Shown: one piece after another, positions 37,802 to 46,587 of the stretch
How positions within the stretch are numbered: the first letter of the stretch is position 1
How the letters are laid out: the number at the start of each line of letters is the position of its first letter
Translations under genes and position numbers: made by a program
Source: Sulfitobacter sp. SK011
Lineage (GTDB): Bacteria > Pseudomonadota > Alphaproteobacteria > Rhodobacterales > Rhodobacteraceae
DNA length: 64,000 bases
Assembly (NCBI RefSeq): GCF_003352065.1
Contig: NZ_CP025803.1
Coordinates: 496,001-560,000 of the forward strand
Direction of reading: 5' to 3'
Notes under the pieces: model-generated
What the model saw: the letters and a program-made list of their open reading frames with translations, nothing else
The model's database searches: none
Told to the model about the DNA's origin: nothing

Positions 37802-38467
37802 ATGAGTGTCAGAAGCGAACTGCACAAAGTGTGGAAACGCATCAGCGATCCCGAATTTCGCGCCATGATACCCCAGATGGCGTCATTTCGGGCAGCACAT
37901 GGTCGGGGCACGCCCGAGCGGTATTCAGACCTTAAGCCGGGCGATGTGGTTTTGGATGTGGGCGGTTATCACGGGGACTGGGCGCAAAGAATGACCGACC
38001 TTTATGGTGTTACGGTCCATGTATTCGAGCCGCATCCAAGGTTCATCACGCACATGCAGAACCGGTTTGCCGGCAGGGATGATGTGCAAGTTCACGGATA
38101 TGCCATGGGTGCCGAAGCTGGAAAACTTGATCTGTCAGATGATGAAAATGCATCATCGGCATTGGTCACCTCAGGACCAACGGTCAGTGGTGACATCCGC
38201 CCGGTCGAAGACGTGTTCAAGGAACTTGGTCTACGCCGGATTGCCGTGGTCAAAATGAATATTGAAGGGGGCGAATATGATCTGCTGCCCGCAATGATCG
38301 AGACAGGACATATTGAACAGATTGACAGGTTGACCGTACAATTTCATCGGTATTCGGAGGCTCAGATTGGCCAACGCGATGAAATTCGCAACGGTCTTTC
38401 CAAAACCCACGAATGTGTTTGGGAATATCCGTTCATTTGGGAAGAATGGGTGCGCAAAGCGGGCTAG
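37802..38467 (+). CDS. FkbM-family SAM-dependent methyltransferase
   Basis: A 221-residue methyltransferase. The SAM-binding motif is DVVLDVGGYHGDWAQRM near residue 50 and HVFEPHPRFI follows. KMNIEGGEYDLLPAM near residue 155 is the FkbM signature. Members O-methylate sugars or other hydroxyls, often in surface glycan loci. The acceptor is unknown. It diverges from the GT11 gene with 81 bp between starts, suggesting joint regulation. Confidence 0.9.
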   Translation: MSVRSELHKVWKRISDPEFRAMIPQMASFRAAHGRGTPERYSDLKPGDVVLDVGGYHGDWAQRMTDLYGVTVHVFEPHPRFITHMQNRFAGRDDVQVHGYAMGAEAGKLDLSDDENASSALVTSGPTVSGDIRPVEDVFKELGLRRIAVVKMNIEGGEYDLLPAMIETGHIEQIDRLTVQFHRYSEAQIGQRDEIRNGLSKTHECVWEYPFIWEEWVRKAG

Positions 38468-38508
38468 GAGCGGTTGAACCTTGACCCCATTCGCTTGACC
38501 TCATGGAC

Positions 38509-38535
38509 AAAAGGGGCCGCCAAAAGGCAGCCCCT
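38509..38535 (-). terminator. Terminator after the aldehyde dehydrogenase gene
   Basis: Arms AGGGGC (38512-38517) and GCCCCT (38530-38535), extended by an inner GCC/GGC pair across one mismatch, form a hairpin with an AAAA loop. On the minus strand it is followed by three U residues. It lies 25 bp after the ALDH stop. Confidence 0.65.
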
Positions 38536-38559
38536 ATTGCATCGCTTCTCTGAGGTTGG

Positions 38560-39987
38560 TTATTCCGCTGCCCAGCCAGATACCGCTTTGACTTCGAGGA
38601 ATTCCTCAAGTCCGTAAACGCCGCCCTCGCGGCCATTTCCCGATTGCTTATAGCCCCCAAATGGCGAGCCTTGGGCAAAGCCCGATCCATTGGTTTCCAC
38701 CATGCCCGACCGCACCCGACGCGCCACACGGCGACGTTTTTCGGTGTCTTCGGTTTGGATGTAGTTGGTCAGGCCGTAGGGCGTGTCATTGGCAATCGCG
38801 ATAGCCTCTTCTTCGGTCTCAAACGGGATGATTGACAACACCGGGCCAAACACCTCTTCGCGCGCGATGGTCATCTGGTTGTTCACATCAGCAAAGACCG
38901 TTGGCTTGACGTAATAGCCACGGTTCAACCCATCCGGACGGCCCAGACCACCAGCGACCAGACGCGCCTCGGACATACCCACTTCGATCAAACCCTGGAT
39001 CTTGTTGTATTGCGCTTCTGAAACCACCGGACCAATGTGCTGGCCCTCTTCTGATGCGGGACCGACATGGGTGTTCTTGGCGACATCAGCCGCCATTTCA
39101 ACGGCTTCATCGTACCGCGATTTGTGCACAAGCATCCGAGTCGGGGCGTTGCACGACTGACCAGAGTTGCGGAAACAGCGGATTGCGCCGGATTTCGCCG
39201 CTTTGGGGTGCGCATCTTCAAAGATGATGTTGGCACCTTTGCCGCCGAGCTCAAGCGAAACGCGCTTGAGGGTATCCGCCGCTGCTTTGGAAATTGCAAT
39301 ACCGGCACGGGTCGAGCCGGTAAAGCTGACCATGTCGACCTCGGGATGCACAGACAACTGGCTGCCCACGCCGGGGCCATCGCCGTTCACCAGATTGAAC
39401 ACGCCGGGGGGAAAGCCGGCTTCGTGCACAAATTCTGCAAACAGAAGACCCGACAAGGGGGCAATTTCGGATGGCTTCAGAACGACGGTACACCCTGTTG
39501 CCATCGCAGGGATCGCCTTGAGAATAATCTGGTTCATCGGCCAGTTCCAAGGCGTGATCAGGGCACAAACACCGATCGGCTCAAGCAACGTCTTTTCAGT
39601 TGCAGTGAAATCCCGATCAAATGAGAAGTCTTTGAACGCGTTCAGGAAACCATCAATATGCCAGCTCCCTGCGCCGACCTGCTGGTTGCGGCTCAGATCA
39701 ATCGGGGCACCCATTTCCATGGACATCGCCTGCGCCATCTCTTCCTGGCGGGCATCATAAATCTTGGCCAGTTTTTTAATGAGTTTGGTGCGTTCCTCTT
39801 TTGAAGTCTGTGACCAGCTGTCAAATGCCGCGCGTGCCGCAGCAACGGCGGCATCGGTATCGGCCTGACCGCCAAGGGAAATGACCGCACATTGTTCTTC
39901 GGTCGATGGGTCGATCACGGCGTAGTCGTTTGGTTCTGCGGGGGCTACCCATTGGCCGTTGATATAGAAATCACGTTTTTCGAGCAT
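38560..39987 (-). CDS. NAD(P)-dependent aldehyde dehydrogenase
   Basis: A 475-residue ALDH superfamily enzyme. The NAD-binding segment is FTGSTRAGIAISKAAADTL, the general-base Glu is in VSLELGGKG and the nucleophilic Cys is near residue 280 in NSGQSCNAPTRML. The catalytic EVFGPVLSII and late NDTPYGLTN blocks are present. The aldehyde substrate is not deducible. It diverges from the peroxiredoxin gene with 163 bp between starts. An ACT-rich region with AGTACTCC precedes the start codon. Confidence 0.95.
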   Translation of the reverse strand: MLEKRDFYINGQWVAPAEPNDYAVIDPSTEEQCAVISLGGQADTDAAVAAARAAFDSWSQTSKEERTKLIKKLAKIYDARQEEMAQAMSMEMGAPIDLSRNQQVGAGSWHIDGFLNAFKDFSFDRDFTATEKTLLEPIGVCALITPWNWPMNQIILKAIPAMATGCTVVLKPSEIAPLSGLLFAEFVHEAGFPPGVFNLVNGDGPGVGSQLSVHPEVDMVSFTGSTRAGIAISKAAADTLKRVSLELGGKGANIIFEDAHPKAAKSGAIRCFRNSGQSCNAPTRMLVHKSRYDEAVEMAADVAKNTHVGPASEEGQHIGPVVSEAQYNKIQGLIEVGMSEARLVAGGLGRPDGLNRGYYVKPTVFADVNNQMTIAREEVFGPVLSIIPFETEEEAIAIANDTPYGLTNYIQTEDTEKRRRVARRVRSGMVETNGSGFAQGSPFGGYKQSGNGREGGVYGLEEFLEVKAVSGWAAE

Positions 39988-40150
39988 TGAAGTACTCCTT
40001 TATTCACTTGCGCGACCGGGGCGATTGCCTCGGTTAAATCTGCGTAACATTGTCACTGGGCAGATGTGGCCGCAAGAGAGGGGATGCAAGTGCGGCGAAT
40101 AAATACTACATCATAGGGACAATATTCTGAATCATACCCTGGAGGACATC

Positions 40151-40804
40151 ATGGGCTTGCGCATCAACGACACCATTCCTGATCTCACTGTCGAAACGGA
40201 CCAAGGCTCTATTTCGCTGCATGATTTCGTCGGCGACAGCTGGGCGATACTTTTCTCGCACCCCAAAGATTTTACCCCCGTTTGCACCACCGAATTTGGC
40301 GCTGTTGCCCAATTGGCCGACGAATGGGCCAAGCGCGGAACAAAGGTGATTGGTGTTTCCGTGGACGGTGTTGAGGACCACAAAAAATGGAAAGCGGATA
40401 TTGAGAAAGTCGCAGGAGCCAAGGCGGGTTTTCCGATCATTGCTGACACGGGGCTTGAGGTGTCAAAGGCATTCGACATGTTGCCGGCAGAAGCCTATCT
40501 GCCCGATGGCCGCACACCCGCAGACAGTGCCACGGTACGGTCTGTATTCATCATCGGACCAGACAAACAGCTAAAGCTTAGCATGACCTATCCAATGACG
40601 GTGGGCCGCAACTTTGCCGAGGTGCTGCGCGCGCTTGACGGCTTGCAGATGTCAATTGGCAAAGGTGTCGCGACACCGGCGAACTGGAATGTGGGTGAGG
40701 ATGTAATTATTCCCCCATCCGTGTCGAATGAGGACGCCAAGGCAAAATTCGGTGAGTTCAAGACAGTGCTGCCCTACCTGAGGACCACAGCAGCGCCAAA
40801 ATAA
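40151..40804 (+). CDS. 1-Cys peroxiredoxin (Prx6 type)
   Basis: A 217-residue cytoplasmic peroxidase that reduces H2O2 and organic hydroperoxides. The peroxidatic Cys is C45 in FTPVCTTEF; no second cysteine is present in the protein, hence the 1-Cys class. The C-terminal arm (WNVGEDVIIPPSVSNEDA) is the Prx6-like dimerisation part. A GGAGG site precedes the ATG. It ends 2 bp from the convergent glycosyltransferase gene. Confidence 0.95.
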   Translation: MGLRINDTIPDLTVETDQGSISLHDFVGDSWAILFSHPKDFTPVCTTEFGAVAQLADEWAKRGTKVIGVSVDGVEDHKKWKADIEKVAGAKAGFPIIADTGLEVSKAFDMLPAEAYLPDGRTPADSATVRSVFIIGPDKQLKLSMTYPMTVGRNFAEVLRALDGLQMSIGKGVATPANWNVGEDVIIPPSVSNEDAKAKFGEFKTVLPYLRTTAAPK

Positions 40805-40806
40805 GT

Positions 40807-41523
40807 TTACGCTCTTTGAGGTCTCTGTCTGACCTTTGCGCGATAGAGCGCGCGTCTGATTTCCCGCATCAGTTTGGCACTGGTGCGGGTTTTCTTTTGG
40901 ATGGTTGATCCGCCGGTCTCTGCGGTGAGTTCACGCACACCATTTGGCAGGATTGTACGGATGGTCTGACCTGTTGCCCAATGCATTTGCAGAAAGGTGT
41001 CGACCGATCGGTCCAGCGTTTCGGACGCCGCCAGCAAACGCTGCGCGGCACCCCGCCCGACAACCTGACAAACCGTCTGAAGCCCGATGACACGCGGTAC
41101 AAAGAGGGACGCACTCCCCTGTGTTTCAATCGCTGATGCAGCTGTTTCACGGTTCTTTGCAGGAATGCGGATAAAGCTGTCCTCGGCGGCGTGTCGTTCA
41201 ATCAATTTCAGGACATCGGGCCAAATAACCGGATCAATACTTAAATCATCCTCAGCAATCAGGGCAAAGGGTGCCTTGTCATCTGCGATCATCTGCCAGC
41301 ATTTACGGTGGCTCAGAAAACATCCAACCTCGCCGGGGCCAAGGGTAAAAGGGTAGGCGGGATCAAGATGGGTGCCGGGCATGATCTGCACACCTTCCAC
41401 TTGCACCGGATCGCGGCCATCAACCGCTTCAACCAATCGTGCGTCGGGCAACGCTGACAACAATCGATGCGCATTTCCGCGGCGCGCAATGCTTGATGAC
41501 ATATGAATAATCAGCGATTTCAT
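40807..41523 (-). CDS. GT25-family LPS glycosyltransferase
   Basis: A 238-residue glycosyltransferase family 25 protein (LPS inner-core galactosyl/glucosyltransferase-like). The start MKSLIIHMSSSIARRGNA, the GEVGCFLSHRKCWQ block and the acidic FALIAEDDLSID motif are typical. The donor and acceptor are unknown. ATG 41523 begins the domain; an extension to 41556 is possible. It follows the TupA gene on the same strand by 51 bp, but a functional link is doubtful. Confidence 0.88.
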   Translation of the reverse strand: MKSLIIHMSSSIARRGNAHRLLSALPDARLVEAVDGRDPVQVEGVQIMPGTHLDPAYPFTLGPGEVGCFLSHRKCWQMIADDKAPFALIAEDDLSIDPVIWPDVLKLIERHAAEDSFIRIPAKNRETAASAIETQGSASLFVPRVIGLQTVCQVVGRGAAQRLLAASETLDRSVDTFLQMHWATGQTIRTILPNGVRELTAETGGSTIQKKTRTSAKLMREIRRALYRAKVRQRPQRA

Positions 41524-41574
41524 AGCGTTTGTTAGCGTCAATTCGCGGCCGGTCATAGACTAAATCTGGTGCAG

Positions 41575-42378
41575 CTACTCTGGCTTGGCGTTGAATGTGA
41601 AGAGCTGCTGATTGTTCAATTGGTACCCGTTTATCAATTCTCGCGCATGATCTGCGACCAACCATTGTTCCAGCCGGCGGGCGGCATCGGCATTCACATG
41701 CGGGTGTCGTGCAGGGTTGATCGGAATATAGGCGTATTGATTAAAGAGCGTCGGATCGCCCGCATAAAGCAATGCAAGGTCGCGCTTGTTGGCAAAATTC
41801 AACCAACTTGCCCGATCCGACACAATGTAGGCACCCAAAGCCGCCGCGGTGTTCAGGCTTGCACCCATGCCGGACCCGACGGGCTTATACCAATCGGCAA
41901 ATGTTGTGGGGTCAAGCTCTGCCGCAGCCCAGAGCGACAGTTCTTTTTTGTGGGTGCCGCTGTCATCCCCACGGCTGACAAATGGCGATTGCAGCGCTGC
42001 AATACGCCGCAGCGCATCGTTCGCGGATGGCGCAGTTCCAATCGCGGCAGGATCATCCATGCGCCCGATGAAAACAAAATCATTGTACATGAGTTCGCGC
42101 CGATGTGTCCCGAAAGCCGCCTCAACAAAAGCCTCCTCGGCTTTTTTTGAATGGACTAGAATTGCATCCACATCCCCCGCTTCGCCAACCCGCAGAGCCT
42201 GACCTGTACCGACGACCAAAAGCTGCACATCAATCCCGGTGTCGCGCTTGATTTCGGGCAGCAAGACGTCAGACAAACCGGAATTGTTAAAAGATGTCGT
42301 CACCGCCAATTTGATCGTTTCGGCGTGCAAGATACTGGCGGTCAATACGAGCAAAGCTGCAAGAACCATACGGGCCAT
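41575..42378 (-). CDS. tupA: Tungstate ABC-transporter substrate-binding protein (TupA-like), unaccompanied
   Basis: A 267-residue periplasmic protein. A signal peptide (MARMVLAALLVLTASILHA) is followed by the typical TupA start ETIKLAVTTSFNNSGL. Motifs DAILVHSKKAEEAF, YNDFVFIGRMDDPA and SRGDDSGTHKKELSLWAA are family blocks and contain the oxyanion-binding Thr/Ser/Arg residues. TupB permease and TupC ATPase genes are not adjacent: a GT25 gene lies downstream and a non-coding stretch upstream. Tungstate rather than molybdate is inferred from family resemblance. Confidence 0.87.
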   Translation of the reverse strand: MARMVLAALLVLTASILHAETIKLAVTTSFNNSGLSDVLLPEIKRDTGIDVQLLVVGTGQALRVGEAGDVDAILVHSKKAEEAFVEAAFGTHRRELMYNDFVFIGRMDDPAAIGTAPSANDALRRIAALQSPFVSRGDDSGTHKKELSLWAAAELDPTTFADWYKPVGSGMGASLNTAAALGAYIVSDRASWLNFANKRDLALLYAGDPTLFNQYAYIPINPARHPHVNADAARRLEQWLVADHARELINGYQLNNQQLFTFNAKPE

Positions 42379-42575
42379 TCGACGATATCTCCCTTGAACA
42401 AAGCACCTAGCGAGCGGATCTGAGGGTATTGAAACACTCGGCTTCGGGACTGATCTTACCGATTTCGAATGTCTCTATCCACCATCTCTGTTGTGACTAT
42501 TGGTCTATTCCCTCAGGAACTGCCACTGAAAATCGAAACCTTATACCTGAGTCCAATATTTCTGATCTCTCAGCG

Positions 42576-43136
42576 CTAGTGCAGCACTACGCGCGCGCCG
42601 TTCGGCACCCGCTGGGCAAGGTCAATGACATGCGCATTGATCATCCGCACACACCCGTTTGAAACCGCCAGGCCGACGTTTTGCGGACGCGGTGTGCCGT
42701 GGATGCGCAGGTACGTGTCGCGGCTGCCGGCATAAAGATAGAGCGCGCGTGCGCCCAACGGGTTATTGCCACCACCCGCCATGCCGCCTGCGTGTTTGGC
42801 ATAAAGGTGCGGTTCGCGCCGGATCATGTTCTTGGTCGGTGTCCAGCTTGGCCATTCGGCTTTGCGACCGACCCGGAACGTACCTGAGGCATAGCGCCCA
42901 GCTTTACCAATGCCGACCGGGTATCGGATGGCCTTGCCGCCTTCCAGCGTCCAATAAAGTGCGAATTGGCCCGGATCGACATGGATTTCACCGGGGCGGA
43001 ACCCGTCCCTGATCTTTACAATCTTGGCCTGATGGTGCTTGGGAATTTCATAGGCTTCGGTCGCGGCAAACGCAGGGCCAGCCAAAATGGCGGCAGCACC
43101 TGTGGTGAGAATGGTGCGACGGTTGAAATGTGTCAT
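42576..43136 (-). CDS. Exported L,D-transpeptidase (ErfK/YbiS type)
   Basis: A 186-residue L,D-transpeptidase with a Tat-like signal peptide (NRRTILTTGAAAILAGPAFA). The catalytic motif is HGTPRPQNVGLAVSNGCVRM near the C-terminus, with His and the nucleophilic Cys in SNGC. The PLGARALYLYAG segment is also typical. It acts on peptidoglycan tetrapeptides in the periplasm. It lies downstream of pnp beyond a terminator, so it should have its own promoter. Confidence 0.93.
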   Translation of the reverse strand: MTHFNRRTILTTGAAAILAGPAFAATEAYEIPKHHQAKIVKIRDGFRPGEIHVDPGQFALYWTLEGGKAIRYPVGIGKAGRYASGTFRVGRKAEWPSWTPTKNMIRREPHLYAKHAGGMAGGGNNPLGARALYLYAGSRDTYLRIHGTPRPQNVGLAVSNGCVRMINAHVIDLAQRVPNGARVVLH

Positions 43137-43234
43137 TAAAATTCCCCTCTCTCAAATCGTGTTTGCGGCAGCCTAGCCCGTCGCAAAAAACGGCGCAAAT
43201 CGTAAAGCGGCGCAGGCCCGGTACACATCCCAAC

Positions 43235-43272
43235 GCAAAAAGGCCCCGATGTTTCCATCAGGGCCTTCTTTT
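43235..43272 (-). terminator. Terminator after pnp
   Basis: Arms AAGGCCC (43240-43246) and GGGCCTT (43261-43267), extended inward by GATG/CATC across one C-A mismatch, close on a TTTC loop. On the minus strand a U-run (TTTTGCG) follows; on the plus strand CTTTTT follows, so it could work both ways. Confidence 0.85.
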
Positions 43273-43299
43273 TATGCTCTTAAAGGTCGGGCTTGGGAC

Positions 43300-45435
43300 T
43301 TACTCCTCAGCCGTTTCCTCTTTTTTCACTTCTTCGCCAGTTTCCTGATCAACCACTTTCATCGACAGGCGCACCTTGCCGCGATCGTCAAAGCCAAGCA
43401 GTTTGACTTTCACTTCCTGACCTTCTTTCAGAACATCGGAAGGGTGGTTCAGGCGGCGGTTTTCGATCTGTGACACATGGACCAGACCGTCGCGCTTGCC
43501 AAAGAAGTTCACGAATGCACCGAAATCGACAATCTTAACAACCGTCCCGGTGTACACTTTGCCTTCTTCTGGCTCTGCGACGATGGAATGGATCATGTCG
43601 TAGGCTTTCTTGATCGCTTCACCGTTCGGGCTTGCGATCTTGATGATGCCTTCGTCATTGATATCGACCTTGGCACCGGACACTTCGACGATCTCACGGA
43701 TCACTTTACCGCCAGATCCGATCACTTCACGGATCTTGTCGGTTGGGATCTGCATGGTTTCGATGCGTGGCGCGTGCTCAGAGAATTCGGCAGCACCAGA
43801 GATCGCTTTGTTCATCTCACCAAGGATATGGATGCGGCCTTCTTTGGCTTGCGCCAAGGCTTTTTCCATAATCTCTGGCGTGATGCCCGCGATCTTGATG
43901 TCCATCTGCAGGCTGGTGATCCCGGCTTCTGTACCCGCAACCTTAAAGTCCATATCGCCCAGGTGGTCTTCGTCACCCAGGATATCGGACAGGATCGCAT
44001 ATGATCCGTCTTCTTCAAGGATCAGACCCATGGCAACACCAGCAACAGCGGCTTTCAGCGGCACACCAGCGTCCATCATCGACAATGAGCCACCACAAAC
44101 AGACGCCATCGAAGATGAGCCGTTGGATTCAGTGATCTCGGATACAACGCGGATCGTGTACGGGAAATCGGTCGAAGCAGGCAGAACCGCCTGCAACGCA
44201 CGCCATGCCAGCTTGCCGTGACCAATTTCACGACGGCCTGGAGGGCCCACGCGACCCACTTCACCAACCGAATAGGGAGGGAAGTTATAATGCAGCAAGA
44301 AGTTCGATTTGAAGTTGCCATGCAGCGCGTCGATGAATTGTTCATCATCCCCGGTGCCCAGCGTGGTCACAACCAGACCTTGGGTTTCGCCACGTGTGAA
44401 CAGGGCTGAACCGTGGGTCCGTGGCAAGATGCCGGTCTGGGACACGATATCACGGATTTCATCCGTTTTACGGCCATCAATCCGCTTGCCAGTCTTCACA
44501 ACGTCACCGCGCAGGATAGACGCCTCAAGACCCTTCATCGCGGAACCCAGATTGGCGTCGGCCAATTGTTCTTCGCTCAGTGCGGCTTTGATTGTCTCGC
44601 GCGCGGCAGCAACGGCTGTTGTGCGCTCTTGCTTGTCAGCAATTGCAAAGGCGGCCCGCATGTCTTTTTCGCCAGCTTTTTTGACAGCGGCCGACAGGTC
44701 GGAATAGTCAACGGGCTGGAAATCAAACGGCTCTTTCGCAGCGTCTTCGGCCAGATCAATGATCAGGTCGATCACCGGCTGGATCTGCTCGTGCGCGAAT
44801 TTCACCGCACCCAGCATCTCTGCTTCGGTCAGCTCATATGCTTCGGATTCGACCATCATCACGGCGTCTTTGGTGCCGGCAACAACCAGATCAAGGCGCT
44901 GATCAGGGTTCAGCCGCAGGTCCTGCATGTCGTCGATTTCAGGGTTCAGGATGTATTCACCATCCGAGAAGCCAACGCGGCATGCCGCAATCGGGCCCAT
45001 GAACGGCGCGCCAGAAATGGTCAAGGCGGCAGAGGCGGCGATCATCGCAACCATGTCCGGATCATTGACCAGATCGTGTGACAACACGGTACACATCACC
45101 AGAACTTCGTTCTTGAAGCCAGGGACGAACAGCGGGCGGATTGGACGGTCAATCAGACGGCTTGTCAGCGTCTCTTTTTCAGTCGGGCGCGCCTCGCGCT
45201 TGAAGAAACCACCGGGGATTTTACCGGCAGCATAATATTTTTCGTTGTAGTGAACGGTCAGTGGGAAAAAGTCCTGTCCGGGCTTTTGCTGACGTGCGAA
45301 CGTCACGTTCGCCATGACGCTGGTTTCGCCCAGCGTGGCAATCACAGAACCGTCTGCCTGACGGGCCACTTTGCCGGTTTCCAGTGTCAGCGTTTCTTCG
45401 CCCCACTGGATTGATTTTGTCGTTACATTAAACAT
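43300..45435 (-). CDS. pnp: Polyribonucleotide nucleotidyltransferase (PNPase)
   Basis: This 711-residue phosphorolytic 3'-exoribonuclease is a core RNA-decay enzyme. It has two RNase PH domains (the second with [20 protein letters not shown] and the catalytic [19 protein letters not shown] block), a KH domain ([12 protein letters not shown]) and an S1 domain ([17 protein letters not shown]) at the C-terminus. The length is typical. The usual partner rpsO is 7 kb away on the same strand. A structured leader lies upstream of the ATG and a terminator follows the stop. Confidence 0.98.
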   Translation of the reverse strand: MFNVTTKSIQWGEETLTLETGKVARQADGSVIATLGETSVMANVTFARQQKPGQDFFPLTVHYNEKYYAAGKIPGGFFKREARPTEKETLTSRLIDRPIRPLFVPGFKNEVLVMCTVLSHDLVNDPDMVAMIAASAALTISGAPFMGPIAACRVGFSDGEYILNPEIDDMQDLRLNPDQRLDLVVAGTKDAVMMVESEAYELTEAEMLGAVKFAHEQIQPVIDLIIDLAEDAAKEPFDFQPVDYSDLSAAVKKAGEKDMRAAFAIADKQERTTAVAAARETIKAALSEEQLADANLGSAMKGLEASILRGDVVKTGKRIDGRKTDEIRDIVSQTGILPRTHGSALFTRGETQGLVVTTLGTGDDEQFIDALHGNFKSNFLLHYNFPPYSVGEVGRVGPPGRREIGHGKLAWRALQAVLPASTDFPYTIRVVSEITESNGSSSMASVCGGSLSMMDAGVPLKAAVAGVAMGLILEEDGSYAILSDILGDEDHLGDMDFKVAGTEAGITSLQMDIKIAGITPEIMEKALAQAKEGRIHILGEMNKAISGAAEFSEHAPRIETMQIPTDKIREVIGSGGKVIREIVEVSGAKVDINDEGIIKIASPNGEAIKKAYDMIHSIVAEPEEGKVYTGTVVKIVDFGAFVNFFGKRDGLVHVSQIENRRLNHPSDVLKEGQEVKVKLLGFDDRGKVRLSMKVVDQETGEEVKKEETAEE

Positions 45436-45795
45436 CTACGTTTCCTGTTTCGGCCCTGTTTGGGCCATTTGCATAGGGGCCGAATTGCCCCTGACCTCGG
45501 TATCTTCTTTTAACAGGGGCTGAGGTCCGGGCACCTGCTTTCAGATTGCGGGGGCATACAGTGTTTTAAAGGGGATGGGAAGGGTGGGGATGCGTAGCGC
45601 CTCGGCGGTTACGATCCCTGTTCGATGCGGTGGGCAAAAACGAAAATTTTGCGTGCTTTCTACGGTCTGTACGACGTCGGTATGACGTCGGTTTCTTTCG
45701 CCCAACAATGTAGAGACAAAGGCGATGTGCGCGCTGCTGCACTGCTGTGGAACGCTATGCTTCGTGGAAGGCGGATTTTCTTTCAGCGGGCAGAC
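45436..45795. other. pnp leader/promoter region with overlapping stems and an 11-bp direct repeat
   Basis: This 360-bp stretch holds no credible gene; a frame from 45625 has no homology. Near the pnp start, GCCCCTG (45487-45493) can pair with CAGGGGC (45514-45520), and GACCTC (45493-45498) can pair with GAGGTC (45522-45527). The two stems are interleaved and share a base, so they are likely alternatives. GACGTCGGT occurs twice, 11 bp apart, at 45673 and 45684. Confidence 0.45.
45673..45692. repeat. Tandem direct repeat GACGTCGGT, 11-bp period
   Basis: The 9-mer occurs at 45673-45681 and 45684-45692. A one-turn spacing is compatible with a protein-binding site in the region upstream of pnp. 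The core GACGTC is itself palindromic. Confidence 0.4.
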
Positions 45796-46587
45796 CTAGA
45801 ACGGGAACGGTCCGGCCCCTGCAACTGGCCCGATCCGCACAGATTGAAAGCCCGCATTCCACCGGTGAAGCACACATCCATCTTCGAGCGTCATGAATCC
45901 CACAGGTGCACCGCCACGCACATCATAGGCGAATGTGCTGCAAGGTGACGGCGCTGAGATCGCGATGTGACCTCCGATATCCATCACCATCATACTGTGA
46001 ATATGACCGCAGACGATCCGCAGCGGGCCTTTATGATCAGCCACTATCGCCCGAAAAGCGTCGCGATTTGTCAGCCCGATGTCATCCATGAACTTGATCC
46101 CGGATGGGAAAGGCGGGTGGTGCAGCGCGACCAGAGTTGGCGCGGTCTTTGTTTTTGCCAATGTCGCTTTGAGAAATGACAGGGACTGGGCCGAAAGGAC
46201 ACCTTTGCCCGACCCTTCTGCAAGGGTATCAAGGCCGATTACCGTCATCTCACCGATTTGCGTGTCCCAATTCAGCCGGCCTTGCGCGGGCAACTGGTAG
46301 GCAAAGGCCACGCGCATCGGTTCGCGCGCATCGTGATTGCCGGGAATGACCAGCAGCGGCAGGTTCAACCGCGCCATCAACGTCTTGAACCGGTCGTAGC
46401 TTGTCGGGCTGCCATCATCGCTTAGATCGCCGCTGACCAGTACGGCATCAATCGGTCCGATCTCGTCGCGGATCGTTTGAATACGGGTGATCAGTCGCGC
46501 CAAAGCCTCTGCCGTATCCAACCGTCCCGACACCAATGCGCCCTCGGGCACGATATGCGTGTCCGAAATTTGCAGGATTGTGGTCAT
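45796..46587 (-). CDS. Class III metallophosphoesterase (CpdA/GpdQ-like phosphodiesterase)
   Basis: A 263-residue binuclear metallophosphoesterase. The metal ligands are visible in order: ISDTHI, GDLSDDG, GNHDAREP, LHHPPFPSG and CGHIHS. The class includes cAMP phosphodiesterase CpdA and the glycerophosphodiesterase GpdQ. The gene is the last in a sugar/glycerol-phosphate ABC operon, with a 4-bp overlap upstream, so glycerophosphodiesters are a reasonable substrate. This specificity is inferred from context only. Confidence 0.88.
   Translation of the reverse strand: MTTILQISDTHIVPEGALVSGRLDTAEALARLITRIQTIRDEIGPIDAVLVSGDLSDDGSPTSYDRFKTLMARLNLPLLVIPGNHDAREPMRVAFAYQLPAQGRLNWDTQIGEMTVIGLDTLAEGSGKGVLSAQSLSFLKATLAKTKTAPTLVALHHPPFPSGIKFMDDIGLTNRDAFRAIVADHKGPLRIVCGHIHSMMVMDIGGHIAISAPSPCSTFAYDVRGGAPVGFMTLEDGCVLHRWNAGFQSVRIGPVAGAGPFPF

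Noticed and set aside
45487..45527. H-type pseudoknot in the pnp leader
   Set aside because: The order of arms is knot-like, but there is no nucleotide between the first two arms, 16 between the middle ones, and one base is shared, so a standard pseudoknot is unlikely; alternative hairpins are favoured.
45625..45948. 107-residue plus-strand frame between the phosphodiesterase and pnp
   Set aside because: It runs into the antisense of the phosphodiesterase and shows no recognisable domain.
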